Shown: positions 1 through 11,309, counted from the stretch's first letter. The stretch is 64,000 bases of DNA from Acinetobacter tjernbergiae DSM 14971 = CIP 107465 (GCF_000374425.1 NZ_KB894371.1:23199-87198); one strand, 5' to 3'. Notes: a model not told the origin generated them from the letters alone. Numbers and translations: made by a program.

Positions 1-2
1 TT

Positions 3-683
3 GATCATGAGCGCGCAGCAGTCTTAGATCCAGGTGGTGATCTCACCTATGTGCCCTTGACAATGGAACTGAGTCGTTATACTAAGTTGAAAAATTTGGA
101 TTATGTGATGGCATCACATCAAGACCCCGACATTATTACCTCAATGCCACGTTGGTTGGTGTATACCGATGCCAAAGTGGTGGCTTCTAAATTGTGGGCA
201 CGCTTTTTACCGCATTTGAATTCGGCATTTATGAGTGACCGTATGAAGGGCAATTGGGAAGAGCGTTTAATTGAACTGTCAGATACTGGGCAGATTATTC
301 CACTCGGTGAATCCTCGATTGTTGCTGTACCCGCGCATTTTCTACATTCAGTCGGTAATTTTCAGTTTTACGACCCAACGGCAAAGATTTTGTTCTCAGG
401 CGATATGGGGGCTTCGATCGTTGATGATGCGAGTCAACCAATTACTGATTTTGAAGCGCACATCAAAAAAATGAAGGGCTTCCATCAGCGTTATATGTGT
501 TCCAATAAAGTGATTCGCTTGTGGGTCAATATGGTTCGCCAAATGGATCTTGATATGATTGTGCCTCAGCACGGTACAGCATTTGTCGGTAAAGAAATGA
601 TCAAGCAATTTTTGGATTGGATTGAGCAGCTAGAGTGCGGCGTAGATTTAATGAATGAATATGTTTTTAGTTGCCCTGCTTAA
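3..683 (+). CDS. MBL-fold / oxygen-binding di-iron domain protein (5' end outside window)
   Basis: The frame is open from the left edge, so the start lies outside the window. A GTG at position 51 is internal, because the codons before it encode a plausible strand-loop ending in LDPGGDLTYVP. The visible 226 residues contain a metal-ligand loop SHQDPDI early on, a later PAHFLHSVGNF segment, a LFSGDMG segment and a C-terminal VPQHGTAF. This order matches the metallo-beta-lactamase fold of flavodiiron (FprA-like, ODP) proteins, which bind a di-iron centre and reduce O2 or NO. No flavodoxin domain follows, so it would be a stand-alone ODP-type protein needing separate redox partners. Family assignment is fairly safe; substrate is unknown. 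Confidence 0.75.
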   Translation, partial: DHERAAVLDPGGDLTYVPLTMELSRYTKLKNLDYVMASHQDPDIITSMPRWLVYTDAKVVASKLWARFLPHLNSAFMSDRMKGNWEERLIELSDTGQIIPLGESSIVAVPAHFLHSVGNFQFYDPTAKILFSGDMGASIVDDASQPITDFEAHIKKMKGFHQRYMCSNKVIRLWVNMVRQMDLDMIVPQHGTAFVGKEMIKQFLDWIEQLECGVDLMNEYVFSCPA

Positions 684-2471
<1,788 letters not shown>

Positions 2472-2493
2472 TCTTTCGTAATTTAGATAATAA

Positions 2494-2522
2494 AAGACCG
2501 TCAGTTCGCTGACGGTTTTTTG
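2494..2522 (+). terminator. Rho-independent terminator of guaB
   Basis: A perfect 8-bp stem ACCGTCAG/CTGACGGT (2497-2516) with a TTCG loop is followed by a T-run, 25 bases after the guaB stop. Confidence 0.9.
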
Positions 2523-2596
2523 GTTTTGGTGTAAAGTAAAACAGATCAAAAATGATATGACGACACGTCATATAAAGATAAGAAAGTGAGTAAAGA

Positions 2597-3934
2597 ATGA
2601 GCTATTTTGGAACTGATGGAATTCGTGGCAAATTTGGACAGATGCCGATCACCCCTGAATTTGCATTAAAATTAGGCTTTGCCGCAGGGAAAGTATTAAA
2701 ACGAAATAGTCCCCAAAATAAACCGATTGTTGTATTAGGTAAAGACACACGTTTGTCGGGTTATATTCTAGAGGCTGCATTACAAGCAGGTCTCAATGCT
2801 GCGGGTGTTTATGTTCATTTATTGGGGCCATTACCTACGCCAGCCATTGCACATTTAACTCGTGCTTTACATGCTCATGCAGGCATTGTGATTTCCGCAT
2901 CGCATAACCCTTATTTTGATAATGGGATTAAGTTTTTCTCTGGTGAAGGCAAGAAACTTCCAGATACTTTACAAGATGAAATTAATCAAGAGCTTGAAAA
3001 AGATTTAGTCATTGATGACACCGCTAACTTAGGAAAGAGTGTGCGTGTCAAAGATGCCAATGGTCGTTATATCGAGTTCTGTAAGTCGACATTCCCTTAT
3101 CACTTTGATCTTCGTAATCTGAAAATTGTGGTGGATTGTGCCAATGGTGCAGCTTATAGCGTAGGGCCATCCGTCTTCCGTGAATTAGGCGCGAAAGTGA
3201 TTCCGCTTTATAACGATCCTGATGGTTTAAATATTAATGAAAACTGTGGATCAACGCATCCAGAACAGTTACAAAAAGCCGTGATTGAACACCAAGCGGA
3301 TATCGGGATTGCTTTTGATGGCGATGCAGATCGTGTGGTAATGGTGGATAAGCATGGTCAACTAATTGACGGTGATCATATTCTTTATATTCTAGCGACA
3401 CAGGCAAATCATAAGCCAGCAGGTGTGGTTGGAACAGTGATGAGCAATATGGCGCTTGAGTTGGCATTAGCAAAGGCGGACGTTGGTTTTGTTCGTGCTA
3501 AAGTTGGCGATCGTTATGTATTACAGTCACTTGAAGAAAATAACTGGTCAATTGGTGGTGAGCCTTCAGGTCATATTTTGACTTTGGATAAGAGTACAAC
3601 AGGTGATGCGATTATTGCTGCACTACAAGTTTTAACGGTGATGGTTGAACAAGGTAAAGCATTACATGAACTTGTGGCAGGTTTGGAGTTATTCCCACAA
3701 GTATTAATCAATGTTCGTTTACAGCAGATGATCGACCCGTATGCTGTCCCTGCTTTAGTTGCAGAATTTGAAAAAGCGGAACAACAGTTGAAAGGCCGTG
3801 GGCGTATTCTGATTCGTAAATCAGGGACTGAGCCGATGATTCGTGTGATGGTTGAGGGAGATCAGCAACAGGAAGTGGAAACTTTAGCCCAACATTTAGC
3901 AGATGCAGTACGTGCTCATGCTCAGGCTGCCTAA
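2597..3934 (+). CDS. glmM: Phosphoglucosamine mutase
   Basis: GlmM converts glucosamine-6-phosphate to glucosamine-1-phosphate for UDP-GlcNAc, peptidoglycan and lipid A synthesis. The 445 residues have the usual family length and start [14 protein letters not shown]. The phosphoserine loop ISASHNP places the catalytic serine at residue 102, as in the E. coli enzyme. The Mg2+ loop DGDADR lies at about residues 241-246. The C-terminal phosphate-binding loop is [10 protein letters not shown]. It starts with ATG after a purine-rich site. pdxH begins 12 bases after its stop, so glmM-pdxH-recJ are probably co-transcribed. Confidence 0.97.
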   Translation: MSYFGTDGIRGKFGQMPITPEFALKLGFAAGKVLKRNSPQNKPIVVLGKDTRLSGYILEAALQAGLNAAGVYVHLLGPLPTPAIAHLTRALHAHAGIVISASHNPYFDNGIKFFSGEGKKLPDTLQDEINQELEKDLVIDDTANLGKSVRVKDANGRYIEFCKSTFPYHFDLRNLKIVVDCANGAAYSVGPSVFRELGAKVIPLYNDPDGLNINENCGSTHPEQLQKAVIEHQADIGIAFDGDADRVVMVDKHGQLIDGDHILYILATQANHKPAGVVGTVMSNMALELALAKADVGFVRAKVGDRYVLQSLEENNWSIGGEPSGHILTLDKSTTGDAIIAALQVLTVMVEQGKALHELVAGLELFPQVLINVRLQQMIDPYAVPALVAEFEKAEQQLKGRGRILIRKSGTEPMIRVMVEGDQQQEVETLAQHLADAVRAHAQAA

Positions 3935-3946
3935 GGGAGCGCAATA

Positions 3947-4603
3947 ATGAATGATGTCATTAAAGATCTCAGTGAGCTTCGTTTAAGTTATGAACAAGAC
4001 GAGTTACATGAAGCGCAGATTAGTGATAACCCTCATTTGCAATTTTTGAGCTGGTTTAATCATGCACTGGCTGCGAATTTACATGAACCGTATGCGATGT
4101 CTTTGGCAACTGCAAATGCTCAAGGTCGTCCGCATGTACGTACAGTCTTGTTACGGGGTGCGACCGAAGCAGGTTATGACTTCTATACTAATTATGATAG
4201 TCAGAAAGGATTAGACCTTGCGGAAAACCCTTATGCTGAATTGCTATTTTACTGGCCGAGTATAGAGCGTCAGGTACGTATTGGTGGTAAGGTTGTGAAG
4301 ATTTCTGAACAAGAGTCGACCGATTATTATCATAAGCGCCCACGTGACAGTCAGATCGCAGCGCATATTAGTACGCCACAAAGTGGCACGATTGAAAGCC
4401 GTGAGTTATTACAACAGCGCTTTCAAGATTTGCAAGACCAAGTGGGTGAGCAAGCGCAACTTGCGAAACCAGAATTTTGGGGCGGCTATCGCCTAGAGGC
4501 GGATTATTACGAGTTCTGGCAAGGGCGACCGAATCGTCTGCACGATCGTTTAAGCTATGAAAAACACAATGGACTTTGGATTCTCCAACGCTTGATGCCA
4601 TAA
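3947..4603 (+). CDS. pdxH: Pyridoxamine 5'-phosphate oxidase
   Basis: PdxH oxidises pyridoxine or pyridoxamine 5'-phosphate to pyridoxal 5'-phosphate using FMN. The 218 residues match the family. The FMN-binding core shows RPHVRTVLLRG and a YTNYDSQKG segment, and the C-terminus ends in the conserved GRPNRLHDR...W...RLMP pattern. The start ATG is preceded by GGGAG with good spacing. Its TAA is directly followed by the recJ ATG with no gap, which suggests translational coupling. Confidence 0.97.
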   Translation: MNDVIKDLSELRLSYEQDELHEAQISDNPHLQFLSWFNHALAANLHEPYAMSLATANAQGRPHVRTVLLRGATEAGYDFYTNYDSQKGLDLAENPYAELLFYWPSIERQVRIGGKVVKISEQESTDYYHKRPRDSQIAAHISTPQSGTIESRELLQQRFQDLQDQVGEQAQLAKPEFWGGYRLEADYYEFWQGRPNRLHDRLSYEKHNGLWILQRLMP

Positions 4604-6304
4604 ATGACACAGATTCAAATTCAACAAAGACCATTTTTGACACGCCCTGAACAATTTCAGGGCGTGCCGCCTTTTATGGCAGAAATATTGGCAAGACGTG
4701 GTGTTCAGTCTGAGCAAGAACTTGAGCTAAAACTCAAACATATCATGCCACCCCATTTAAAAGGACTGGATGCGGCTGTTGAATTGATTGATCAGGCTAT
4801 AGATCGACAGCAACAAATCGTCATCATTGGCGACTATGATGCGGATGGTGCGACCAGTACAGCACTTATGATCTTAGTGCTTAAAGAAATGGGGGCGAAA
4901 GTTGAATATTTAGTACCTGATCGCTTTAAGTATGGTTATGGCTTAACCCCTAAAATTGCTGAGCTTGCAAAGCAAAGCTATCAACCTGATGTATTGATTA
5001 CCGTTGATAATGGTATTTCTAGTCATGCAGGTGTAGAAACTGCACAGGCATTGGGAATGCAAGTGATCATTACGGATCATCACTTAACCACAAAACCCAC
5101 CCCTAATGCTGAAGCAGTGGTGAATCCGAATCAACTCGGTTGTGATTTTCCAAGTAAAGCCCTTGCAGGCGTTGGAGTTGCTTTCTATGTTTTGGCGAAG
5201 TTGGCAAGTTACCGTACCCAACAAGGCAAAAGCAGCACTAAAGTGACCCAATATTTAGATCTGGTTGCTTTGGGAACCTATGCTGATGTTGCAAGTTTGG
5301 ACTATAACAATCGTATTTTGATTGATACAGGTCTAAAGCGAATCCAACAATATCAATGTCGTGCAGGAATCCTCGCATTATTGGATATTGCGAAACGTGA
5401 TGCTGCGACTTTACGTGCTCAGGATCTAGGCTTTGTTGTTGGACCACGTATCAATGCGGCTGGTCGAATGGAAAGTATGCGGATTGGGATTGAGTGCTTA
5501 CTCGCAGCGAATATGGCAGAGGCCTATCCAATTGCACAACAGCTCAATCAGTTGAATATTGAACGTCGTCAAGTTGAGACGGAAATGAAGCAGCAAGCCC
5601 TCAATGCCTTGCAGCATATTCAATTGGAAACAGAACATCTGCCCGTAGCCTTGGTCATGTTTGATGAACAATGGCATCAGGGGGTGATTGGGATTGTGGC
5701 TGGACGTTTAAAAGAACAGTTTCATCGTCCAAGTTTGGTGTTTGCACCAGATGAGGATGGGATTCATATCAAAGGCTCTGCACGTTCAATTGAGGGAATT
5801 CACATTCGCGATCTTATTGAACAGGTCGCAGAACGATACCCACATTTAGTGAGTCATTTTGGTGGACATGCAGCAGCAGCAGGTTTAACGCTCAGAAAAG
5901 AAAACTTTGATGAATTCAAAACTGTTTTTACACAATGTATTGCTGAAATGGATGAAGATTTATTTCAAGCAGTCTTATGGACAGATGGGCAGCTAGAGCA
6001 TTCAGATCTGCATTTATCAACTCTGGATTGTATTGAACAGCTTGGACCTTGGGGACAGAAGTTTCCATTCCCCCAATTTGAAGGGCGATTTAACGTTATT
6101 GATTCTCGTTGGCTCAAAGACCAACATTTAAAATTAAAACTGGCATCTGGACAACAGTCGATTGATGCGATTGCTTTTAATGCAATTGATCGTTTTAAGT
6201 TTGACTCTGCTCTTGGTTATGTTGATTTAGTTTATACCTTAGAGCGTAATGTTTTTAATGGAAACACCAGTTTACAACTGCATATTGTGCATTTAAAGCA
6301 ATAA
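4604..6304 (+). CDS. recJ: Single-stranded-DNA-specific exonuclease RecJ
   Basis: RecJ degrades single-stranded DNA 5' to 3' in RecF-pathway recombination and in mismatch and base-excision repair. The 566 residues carry the DHH phosphoesterase motifs: GDYDADG (Asp77, Asp79, Asp81), VDNGIS, TDHH and an N-x-x-x-x-x-GPRINAAGRM linker. The DHHA1 part shows GVIGIVAGRLKE, GSARS and FGGHAAAAG. A C-terminal OB-like region follows. The ATG abuts the pdxH stop codon. It ends at a strong bidirectional terminator shared with the convergent porin gene. Confidence 0.96.
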   Translation: MTQIQIQQRPFLTRPEQFQGVPPFMAEILARRGVQSEQELELKLKHIMPPHLKGLDAAVELIDQAIDRQQQIVIIGDYDADGATSTALMILVLKEMGAKVEYLVPDRFKYGYGLTPKIAELAKQSYQPDVLITVDNGISSHAGVETAQALGMQVIITDHHLTTKPTPNAEAVVNPNQLGCDFPSKALAGVGVAFYVLAKLASYRTQQGKSSTKVTQYLDLVALGTYADVASLDYNNRILIDTGLKRIQQYQCRAGILALLDIAKRDAATLRAQDLGFVVGPRINAAGRMESMRIGIECLLAANMAEAYPIAQQLNQLNIERRQVETEMKQQALNALQHIQLETEHLPVALVMFDEQWHQGVIGIVAGRLKEQFHRPSLVFAPDEDGIHIKGSARSIEGIHIRDLIEQVAERYPHLVSHFGGHAAAAGLTLRKENFDEFKTVFTQCIAEMDEDLFQAVLWTDGQLEHSDLHLSTLDCIEQLGPWGQKFPFPQFEGRFNVIDSRWLKDQHLKLKLASGQQSIDAIAFNAIDRFKFDSALGYVDLVYTLERNVFNGNTSLQLHIVHLKQ

Positions 6305-6337
6305 AAAAATCCGCTCACAAGAGCGGATTTTTTTATA
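6303..6337. terminator. Bidirectional terminator between recJ and porin gene
   Basis: A 10-bp perfect stem AAATCCGCTC/GAGCGGATTT (6307-6330) with an ACAA loop is flanked by A-runs and T-runs. It can stop recJ on the plus strand and the porin gene on the minus strand. Confidence 0.9.
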
Positions 6338-6351
6338 TAACAAAGGATAAA

Positions 6352-7263
6352 TTAGAAACGGAACGTACCATTGATGCCATAAGAATCAACATCCTCAACG
6401 GTTGTATAACCTACACCTAAAGCAAATTGAGACGTGATGAATTTCTGTGCACGAATGTTAAAGATACTATCTGAATCATCTGCTGTTGAGTCAGCAAATG
6501 AGAGACCGATACTTAGTGTTGGATCAAGATAAAGATCAGCACCTAAACGATAAGTTGTTTCATCACCAATATATGTTTGTGCTTCAAAATTAGTGTAATA
6601 GCCACCAATTTCAGAAACATATTTTGCACGAAGAGACACTGCTGTATCCTCATCTTCGCCAGTTACAACCGCAGCATTTGCTAAAGTTGTAATAAAACCA
6701 TGTTTAGTGACTTGTGTTGGGTCGACACTTTCAGATAAATCGGTAATGCCAACTGCTAATAATAAACCATTAATTGGTAAGAAGCCTGCTTCAACAGAAT
6801 AATCTGTACCATCTGTACTTTCACTTTCTGAATAGCCAAAAACTTCTGCGGTATTTTTTACATCTGTTTTGTTCAGGCTACCAGAAATGTAAAACTGTGA
6901 ATCTGGAATATAAAATTCACCATTAAGCCCGATTATATTGAACTCTTGTTTGTAGTTAGCAGTTATGGCAGGGCTATTCCAAAATAACTCATTTTCAGAA
7001 AAACCCATTTGACCTGACTGTTTAGCATAAGCATAACCTAAACCAAGATTTGATGCTTTATCTAAAAATGCAGCCTCAGCTAAAGGGGCATTACGTGTTT
7101 CAACTGGGTTGAAGTAATATTGACCACTGACAGTAACAGTATTGATTTTTCCTTCTTCAATCTCTGTATGTTCATATGATCCATTGACTTCGGTTTGATA
7201 TGCATTTGCATTAAAACCAATAAAAGAAGATAGAATTGCTGTAATTAAGCTGAGTTTATTCAT
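6352..7263 (-). CDS. Outer-membrane porin, Omp33-36-like paralogue A
   Basis: A signal peptide (about 21 residues, ending FNANA) precedes a mature protein starting YQTEVNGSYE. The sequence alternates short amphipathic strands and ends in a terminal aromatic (FRF), as outer-membrane beta-barrels do. It shares the internal motif APLAEAAFL-(N/D)-(K/R/Q)-ASN with the porins at 7481 and 22646, so all three are one family. That family includes the Acinetobacter Omp33-36 porin, a water and small-solute channel linked to carbapenem susceptibility. The 303 residues are typical. A ribosome site AAGGGGT precedes the ATG. Substrate is unknown. Confidence 0.85.
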   Translation of the reverse strand: MNKLSLITAILSSFIGFNANAYQTEVNGSYEHTEIEEGKINTVTVSGQYYFNPVETRNAPLAEAAFLDKASNLGLGYAYAKQSGQMGFSENELFWNSPAITANYKQEFNIIGLNGEFYIPDSQFYISGSLNKTDVKNTAEVFGYSESESTDGTDYSVEAGFLPINGLLLAVGITDLSESVDPTQVTKHGFITTLANAAVVTGEDEDTAVSLRAKYVSEIGGYYTNFEAQTYIGDETTYRLGADLYLDPTLSIGLSFADSTADDSDSIFNIRAQKFITSQFALGVGYTTVEDVDSYGINGTFRF

Positions 7264-7413
7264 TGAAGACCCCTTATTAAAATTAAATCATTTATTAATA
7301 TTTTATTACATGGGTAGTTTAATGAAAAAAATTAAAACGTAAAATTATAAATGACTAGAAAAAATAAATAATTTTTTAATATAAATGAGAATATAAGATT
7401 ATTTTTATGAATA

Positions 7414-7448
7414 AAAAAATACCCTGTAAAATATTTACAGGGTATTTT
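7414..7448 (-). terminator. Terminator of porin paralogue B
   Basis: An inverted repeat AAAATACCCTGTAAA/TTTACAGGGTATTTT (7416-7448) lies just past the stop at 7481. Read on the minus strand it ends in a run of T. Confidence 0.85.
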
Positions 7449-7480
7449 CTCGTATATCTTTTCTATAAATAGTCTATTGA

Positions 7481-8248
7481 TTAGAAGCGATATGCACCAC
7501 GAATACCATAAGTATTATAGTCATCACCAAAACCAACACGACCTTCTAAACTTACTTGTTGATTGAGGAATTTCTTCGCAGAAATACCCCACTCATCGCG
7601 TTTCGTTAAGTCATTGTTGTAGTAGTCTGCACCAACACTTAGCGTTTTATCTAGATAGTAGTCGCCTTTTACACGGTATTCATCAAGATCACCAAATGCA
7701 CCGTAAGCTTCTAAGTTAATATCTTTTCCGCCGACTTGAGTTACATATTTAGCGCGGACAGTTGGGTCTGCACCATCTTTACCATTTTTCTCATCATAGC
7801 CTTTTACACCTAGTGCAAGTAATAAGCCTGGTGCTGGTAAATAACCGACTTCTGCACCGTAGGTTGTTACTTTTTGATCGATGGCAGCTTTGTCTACTTC
7901 AAACTCGCTACGACCTAAATTACCACTTAAGTAAAAATCACTATTGGGTACAAAATATTCTACGCCTGCACCATATTGTGAGTCTTTTACGCCATTATTA
8001 TTGGCATAATCAACTTTTGCTTTTACATTACTCGCACGATTTAAGAAGGCTGCTTCAGCAAGTGGTGCGTTACGTGTTTGGACTGGATTGAAATAATAAG
8101 TACCATCTACACCAAAACTATGAGTACTATCAAAATGATCCTGATCTGTATAAGTATATGAACCACCAACCTCAGCTTGATACGCATGAGCAGTACCTGT
8201 TACTGCAAGTGCAGATAGAAGTGCTGATGCTATTGCTAATTTTTTCAT
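7481..8248 (-). CDS. Outer-membrane porin, Omp33-36-like paralogue B
   Basis: The start is the ATG at 8248, because an AGGGG ribosome site sits 7-8 bases upstream and the product then opens with a clean signal peptide MKKLAIASALLSALAVTG ending in AHA before YQAEVGG. An upstream in-frame start at 8278 would put ten residues ahead of the signal peptide. The protein has 255 residues, shorter than the other two paralogues. It carries the family motif APLAEAAFLNRASN and ends in AYRF. It is tandem with paralogue A (217-base gap) but has its own terminator, so the two are probably separately transcribed. Confidence 0.85.
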   Translation of the reverse strand: MKKLAIASALLSALAVTGTAHAYQAEVGGSYTYTDQDHFDSTHSFGVDGTYYFNPVQTRNAPLAEAAFLNRASNVKAKVDYANNNGVKDSQYGAGVEYFVPNSDFYLSGNLGRSEFEVDKAAIDQKVTTYGAEVGYLPAPGLLLALGVKGYDEKNGKDGADPTVRAKYVTQVGGKDINLEAYGAFGDLDEYRVKGDYYLDKTLSVGADYYNNDLTKRDEWGISAKKFLNQQVSLEGRVGFGDDYNTYGIRGAYRF

Positions 8249-8637
8249 GGTTATGCCCCTGTTGAGATAATGAACCAAAAGAATATTAATTACATGTTTT
8301 GTTACAACTTTAAGTCTAGTATAAATTTCTCAGCCGTCAATCTTCAGAAAGTAATCGGACTGTACAAATGTAAGAAATATGTAAGTTAAATCTTGTATAT
8401 TATTGATTTTTAAATATTAATATTAGTGTTTTGATTTATTAAAACTTAGGATAGATTGTGTTGATTCGTATTTTTACTGTAATTGGCAGCTAATTTGAGC
8501 GTGAAAATAAAACGATAGACGTGACCATCATCGGTCTGTCATTTGGCAGGTATGCGTTAAAAAATACATGGCTGTGTCGTGTAAAGCAGTTATGTTAAAA
8601 TAATAAATTGAGTGAAAAATATTGTGGGAAAACACGC
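8249..8637. other. Divergent intergenic region between porin B and prfB
   Basis: About 390 AT-rich bases lie between oppositely oriented genes and must hold both promoters. I see no clear -35/-10 pair, palindrome or terminator, and no coding frame of note. Confidence 0.4.
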
Positions 8638-9733
8638 GTGGAAATTAATCCGTATTTAATTCAATTGAAAGATTTATCTGATCGTAGTCAAACACTACGG
8701 GGGTATCTTTGACTACGATCTAAAGGCTGAGCGTTTAGAAGAAGTTTTAAGAGAACTCGAAGACCCGACGATTTGGAATGATCAAAATCGTGCGCAAGCG
8801 ATTGCGAAAGAAAAGGGCAGTTTAGAAAATACCATTGGCGTATTTGACCGTCTTGCTGAACAGTTAGATGATGCCAAAGCCATGCTTGATCTAGCGGTTG
8901 AAGCCGATGATGAAAGTTTGCTTGAAGATGTACAAGCGGAGTTAGATAGTGCTGAAAAGGCATTAGGCGATCTTGAATTCCGCCGTATGTTTAGCAACCC
9001 AATGGATCCAAATCCATGCTTCCTTGAAATTCAATCGGGTTCAGGTGGGACAGAAGCACAAGATTGGGCATCGATGTTATTGCGCATGTATTTACGCTGG
9101 ATCGAGCGCCATGGTTTTAAAGGTGAGTTAATGGAAGTATCAGACGGTGATGTTGCGGGTATTAAATCTGCAACCATCCGTGTTGATGGTGAGTTTGCTT
9201 ATGGCTGGTTGCGTACCGAAAGTGGCGTGCATCGTTTAGTACGTAAGTCACCATTTGACAGTAATAACAACCGTCATACTTCATTTTCTGCGGTGTTTAT
9301 CTCACCTGAGATTGATGACAATATCGAAATTGATATTAATCCGTCGGATGTACGTACTGATACTTATCGTGCTTCGGGTGCGGGTGGTCAGCACATTAAC
9401 AAAACCGATTCTGCGGTTCGCTTAACACACGCACCAACAGGGATCGTGGTGGCTTGTCAGAACCAGCGTTCACAGCATGCCAACCGTGACCATGCGTGGA
9501 AGCAATTACGTGCCAAGCTCTATGAATTAGAGATGAGTAAACGAAATGAAGCGGCGCAGGCTTTGGAAGATTCGAAGTCAGATATTGGTTGGGGCAGTCA
9601 AATTCGCTCTTATGTGTTAGATGACTCACGTATCAAAGATTTGCGGACTGGTGTAGAGAATTCAAATACCAAAGCAGTCTTAGATGGTGATTTGGATCGG
9701 TTTATTGAAGCAAGTTTGAAACAAGGTCTATAA
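8638..9733 (+). CDS. prfB: Peptide chain release factor 2, expressed by programmed +1 frameshift
   Basis: RF2 reads UAA and UGA stop codons. The gene is in two frames: GTG 8638 to CTT 8707-8709, then, skipping T8710, GAC 8711 to the stop at 9733, giving 364 residues. The site has every element of the classic prfB control: an internal Shine-Dalgarno-like GGGGG just upstream, the slippery CTT, and an in-frame TGA followed by C. Low RF2 therefore promotes its own synthesis. The N-terminus [16 protein letters not shown] matches RF2. Downstream are the SPF stop-recognition tripeptide in RKSPFDS and the catalytic GGQ loop ([15 protein letters not shown]). Start GTG is chosen by homology. lysS does not follow, unlike in E. 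coli. Confidence 0.96.
8698..8714 (+). promoter_or_regulatory. prfB programmed +1 frameshift site
   Basis: The string CGG GGG TAT CTT TGA C combines the Shine-Dalgarno-like stimulator, the slippery codon CTT and the UGA stop with unfavourable 3' C context. The reading frame is open on both sides only if one base is skipped. Confidence 0.97.
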
Positions 9734-9780
9734 GTTTTAATCCACTTAAAACGGCAATCTCGTTCAGCATTTGAATGTTA

Positions 9781-9827
9781 ATCGAAAAAACATGATATTA
9801 ATATCGAAAAATACGGATATTAATATT
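9781..9827. promoter_or_regulatory. Tandem palindromic operator of the ArsR regulator
   Basis: Two tandem 22-bp units (9781-9802 and 9803-9824) match at 18 of 22 positions. Each contains a 12-bp palindrome, GATATTAATATC (9794-9805) and GATATTAATATT (9816-9827). Centres are 22 bp apart, about two helical turns. The second unit overlaps the expected -35 area of a TATACT -10 candidate at 9840-9845. Inferred to be the autoregulatory binding site of the next gene. Confidence 0.65.
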
Positions 9828-9895
9828 TATAAAATTCGATATACTAAATTCAGATGCTGAACAAAGCTTTGCCTGTTGAGAAACATGGTGAGTCT

Positions 9896-10198
9896 ATGGA
9901 TATTGATGTTATAAGCAAGGCCTTAGCCAATCCATTACGTCGAGAAATTTTGCAATGGCTGAAAGAGCCTGAGCAATTTTTACCGATACAGGAATGTGGT
10001 GGCAGTTTTGAACGAGGCGTATGCGCAGGTCATATCGAACGTTTAGGCAAAGTTGCGCAGTCGACCATGTCAAATCATTTGTCTGTATTACAACAGGCAG
10101 GTTTGATTAAGGTTGAAAAATATGGTCAATGGTCATATTTTACCCGCAATGAAGCTTTGATTCAGCAATACATCGAACATTTAAAACAAGCACTTTAA
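9896..10198 (+). CDS. ArsR-family transcriptional regulator
   Basis: This is a winged-helix DNA-binding repressor of the ArsR/SmtB type. The start at ATG 9896 gives 100 residues (MDIDVISKALANPLRREIL), the usual size. An in-frame ATG at 9854 lies only about 9 bases from a putative -10 box, so it would be nearly leaderless; I prefer 9896 but cannot exclude 9854. The recognition helix region is AQSTMSNHLSVLQQAGLI. Two cysteines in ECGGSFERGVC could serve thiol or electrophile sensing. It sits 46 bases before the Old Yellow Enzyme gene in the same direction, so it most likely controls that enzyme. Confidence 0.9.
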   Translation: MDIDVISKALANPLRREILQWLKEPEQFLPIQECGGSFERGVCAGHIERLGKVAQSTMSNHLSVLQQAGLIKVEKYGQWSYFTRNEALIQQYIEHLKQAL

Positions 10199-10244
10199 AG
10201 GGCTCATTTTGATAACCCTGTAACAAGTGTAAGTTGAGGCGATC

Positions 10245-11309
10245 ATGGCTGAACTAAATTCTGCGTTACAAGTAGGTGATTTTACAATTAAAAATCGCTT
10301 GGTTTTGGCACCATTAACGCGAGCACGTAGTGGTGCAGCGCGCGTTCCGAACGATTTAATGGTGGAATATTATCAACAACGTGCCAATGCAGGTTTAATC
10401 CTGACAGAAGCAACAGTTATTAGTCCAAAAGCGGTTGGTTATGCCAATACGCCAGGCTTATGGTCGCAAGAGCAAGCTCAAGCGTGGAACAAAATTGTTG
10501 AAGCTGTACATGCTCAGGGTTCAAAGATTGTGGTTCAGCTCTGGCATGTTGGTCGTATTTCACATCCTGATTTATTGGATGGTGATATTCCTGTCGCACC
10601 AAGTGCGATTCAACCCGCAGGTGAAGTGAGTTTACTGCGTCCAAAACGTCCTTTCGTTACCCCTCGTGCTTTATCGCATGAAGAAATCCAAGAAATCGTC
10701 GCACAATATAAGCATGCGGCTGAATTGGCAAAAGTGGCGGGTTTTGATGGTGTTGAGTTGCATGCAGCCAATGGTTATTTGATTGACCAATTCTTGCAAA
10801 GTACGACCAATCATCGTGATGATGAATATGGTGGTTCGATTGAAAATCGCGCACGTTTATTATTACAAGTGGTCGATGCATTTATTGAGGTTTGGGGCGC
10901 TGGGCGTGTGGGTGTCCACCTTGCACCACGTGCAGATTCGCACGATATGGGCGATGCAGATCCATTAGCGACTTTTGGTTATGTGGTTGAACAATTAGAT
11001 CAACGCAATATTGGTTTTATTTTCACGCGTGAATATGCAGCAGCAGATAGTTTACAACCACAACTCCGCCCTAAATTTAAAGGGGTGTGGATTGCCAATG
11101 AGAAATTAACACCAGCTTCTGCAAAACAGATTTTAGAAACTGAGCAAGCAGATGCAGTCGCATTTGGTTTGGCTTATATTGCCAATCCTGATTTATTAGA
11201 ACGTTTAGAACATGATTTGGCTTTAAATCAGGTTCAATTTGATACTTTATATGGCGCTGGTGCAGCGGGTTATACCGATTATCCTGTATTGGAAAAGTTA
11301 GAAGCTTAA
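10245..11309 (+). CDS. nemA: Old Yellow Enzyme-family alkene reductase (NemA-like)
   Basis: This FMN-dependent NAD(P)H enzyme reduces activated C=C bonds, N-ethylmaleimide and nitro compounds. The 354 residues form the complete TIM barrel. The substrate-binding pair His173/Asn176 occurs in ELHAANGYLIDQF. The barrel also shows VVQLWHVGRISH, and NHRDDEYGGSIENRARL typical of the family. The ATG follows a GAGGCG ribosome site. The upstream ArsR gene and the shared orientation suggest induction by reactive electrophiles. The physiological substrate cannot be read from sequence, so the symbol denotes family membership. Confidence 0.88.
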   Translation: MAELNSALQVGDFTIKNRLVLAPLTRARSGAARVPNDLMVEYYQQRANAGLILTEATVISPKAVGYANTPGLWSQEQAQAWNKIVEAVHAQGSKIVVQLWHVGRISHPDLLDGDIPVAPSAIQPAGEVSLLRPKRPFVTPRALSHEEIQEIVAQYKHAAELAKVAGFDGVELHAANGYLIDQFLQSTTNHRDDEYGGSIENRARLLLQVVDAFIEVWGAGRVGVHLAPRADSHDMGDADPLATFGYVVEQLDQRNIGFIFTREYAAADSLQPQLRPKFKGVWIANEKLTPASAKQILETEQADAVAFGLAYIANPDLLERLEHDLALNQVQFDTLYGAGAAGYTDYPVLEKLEA

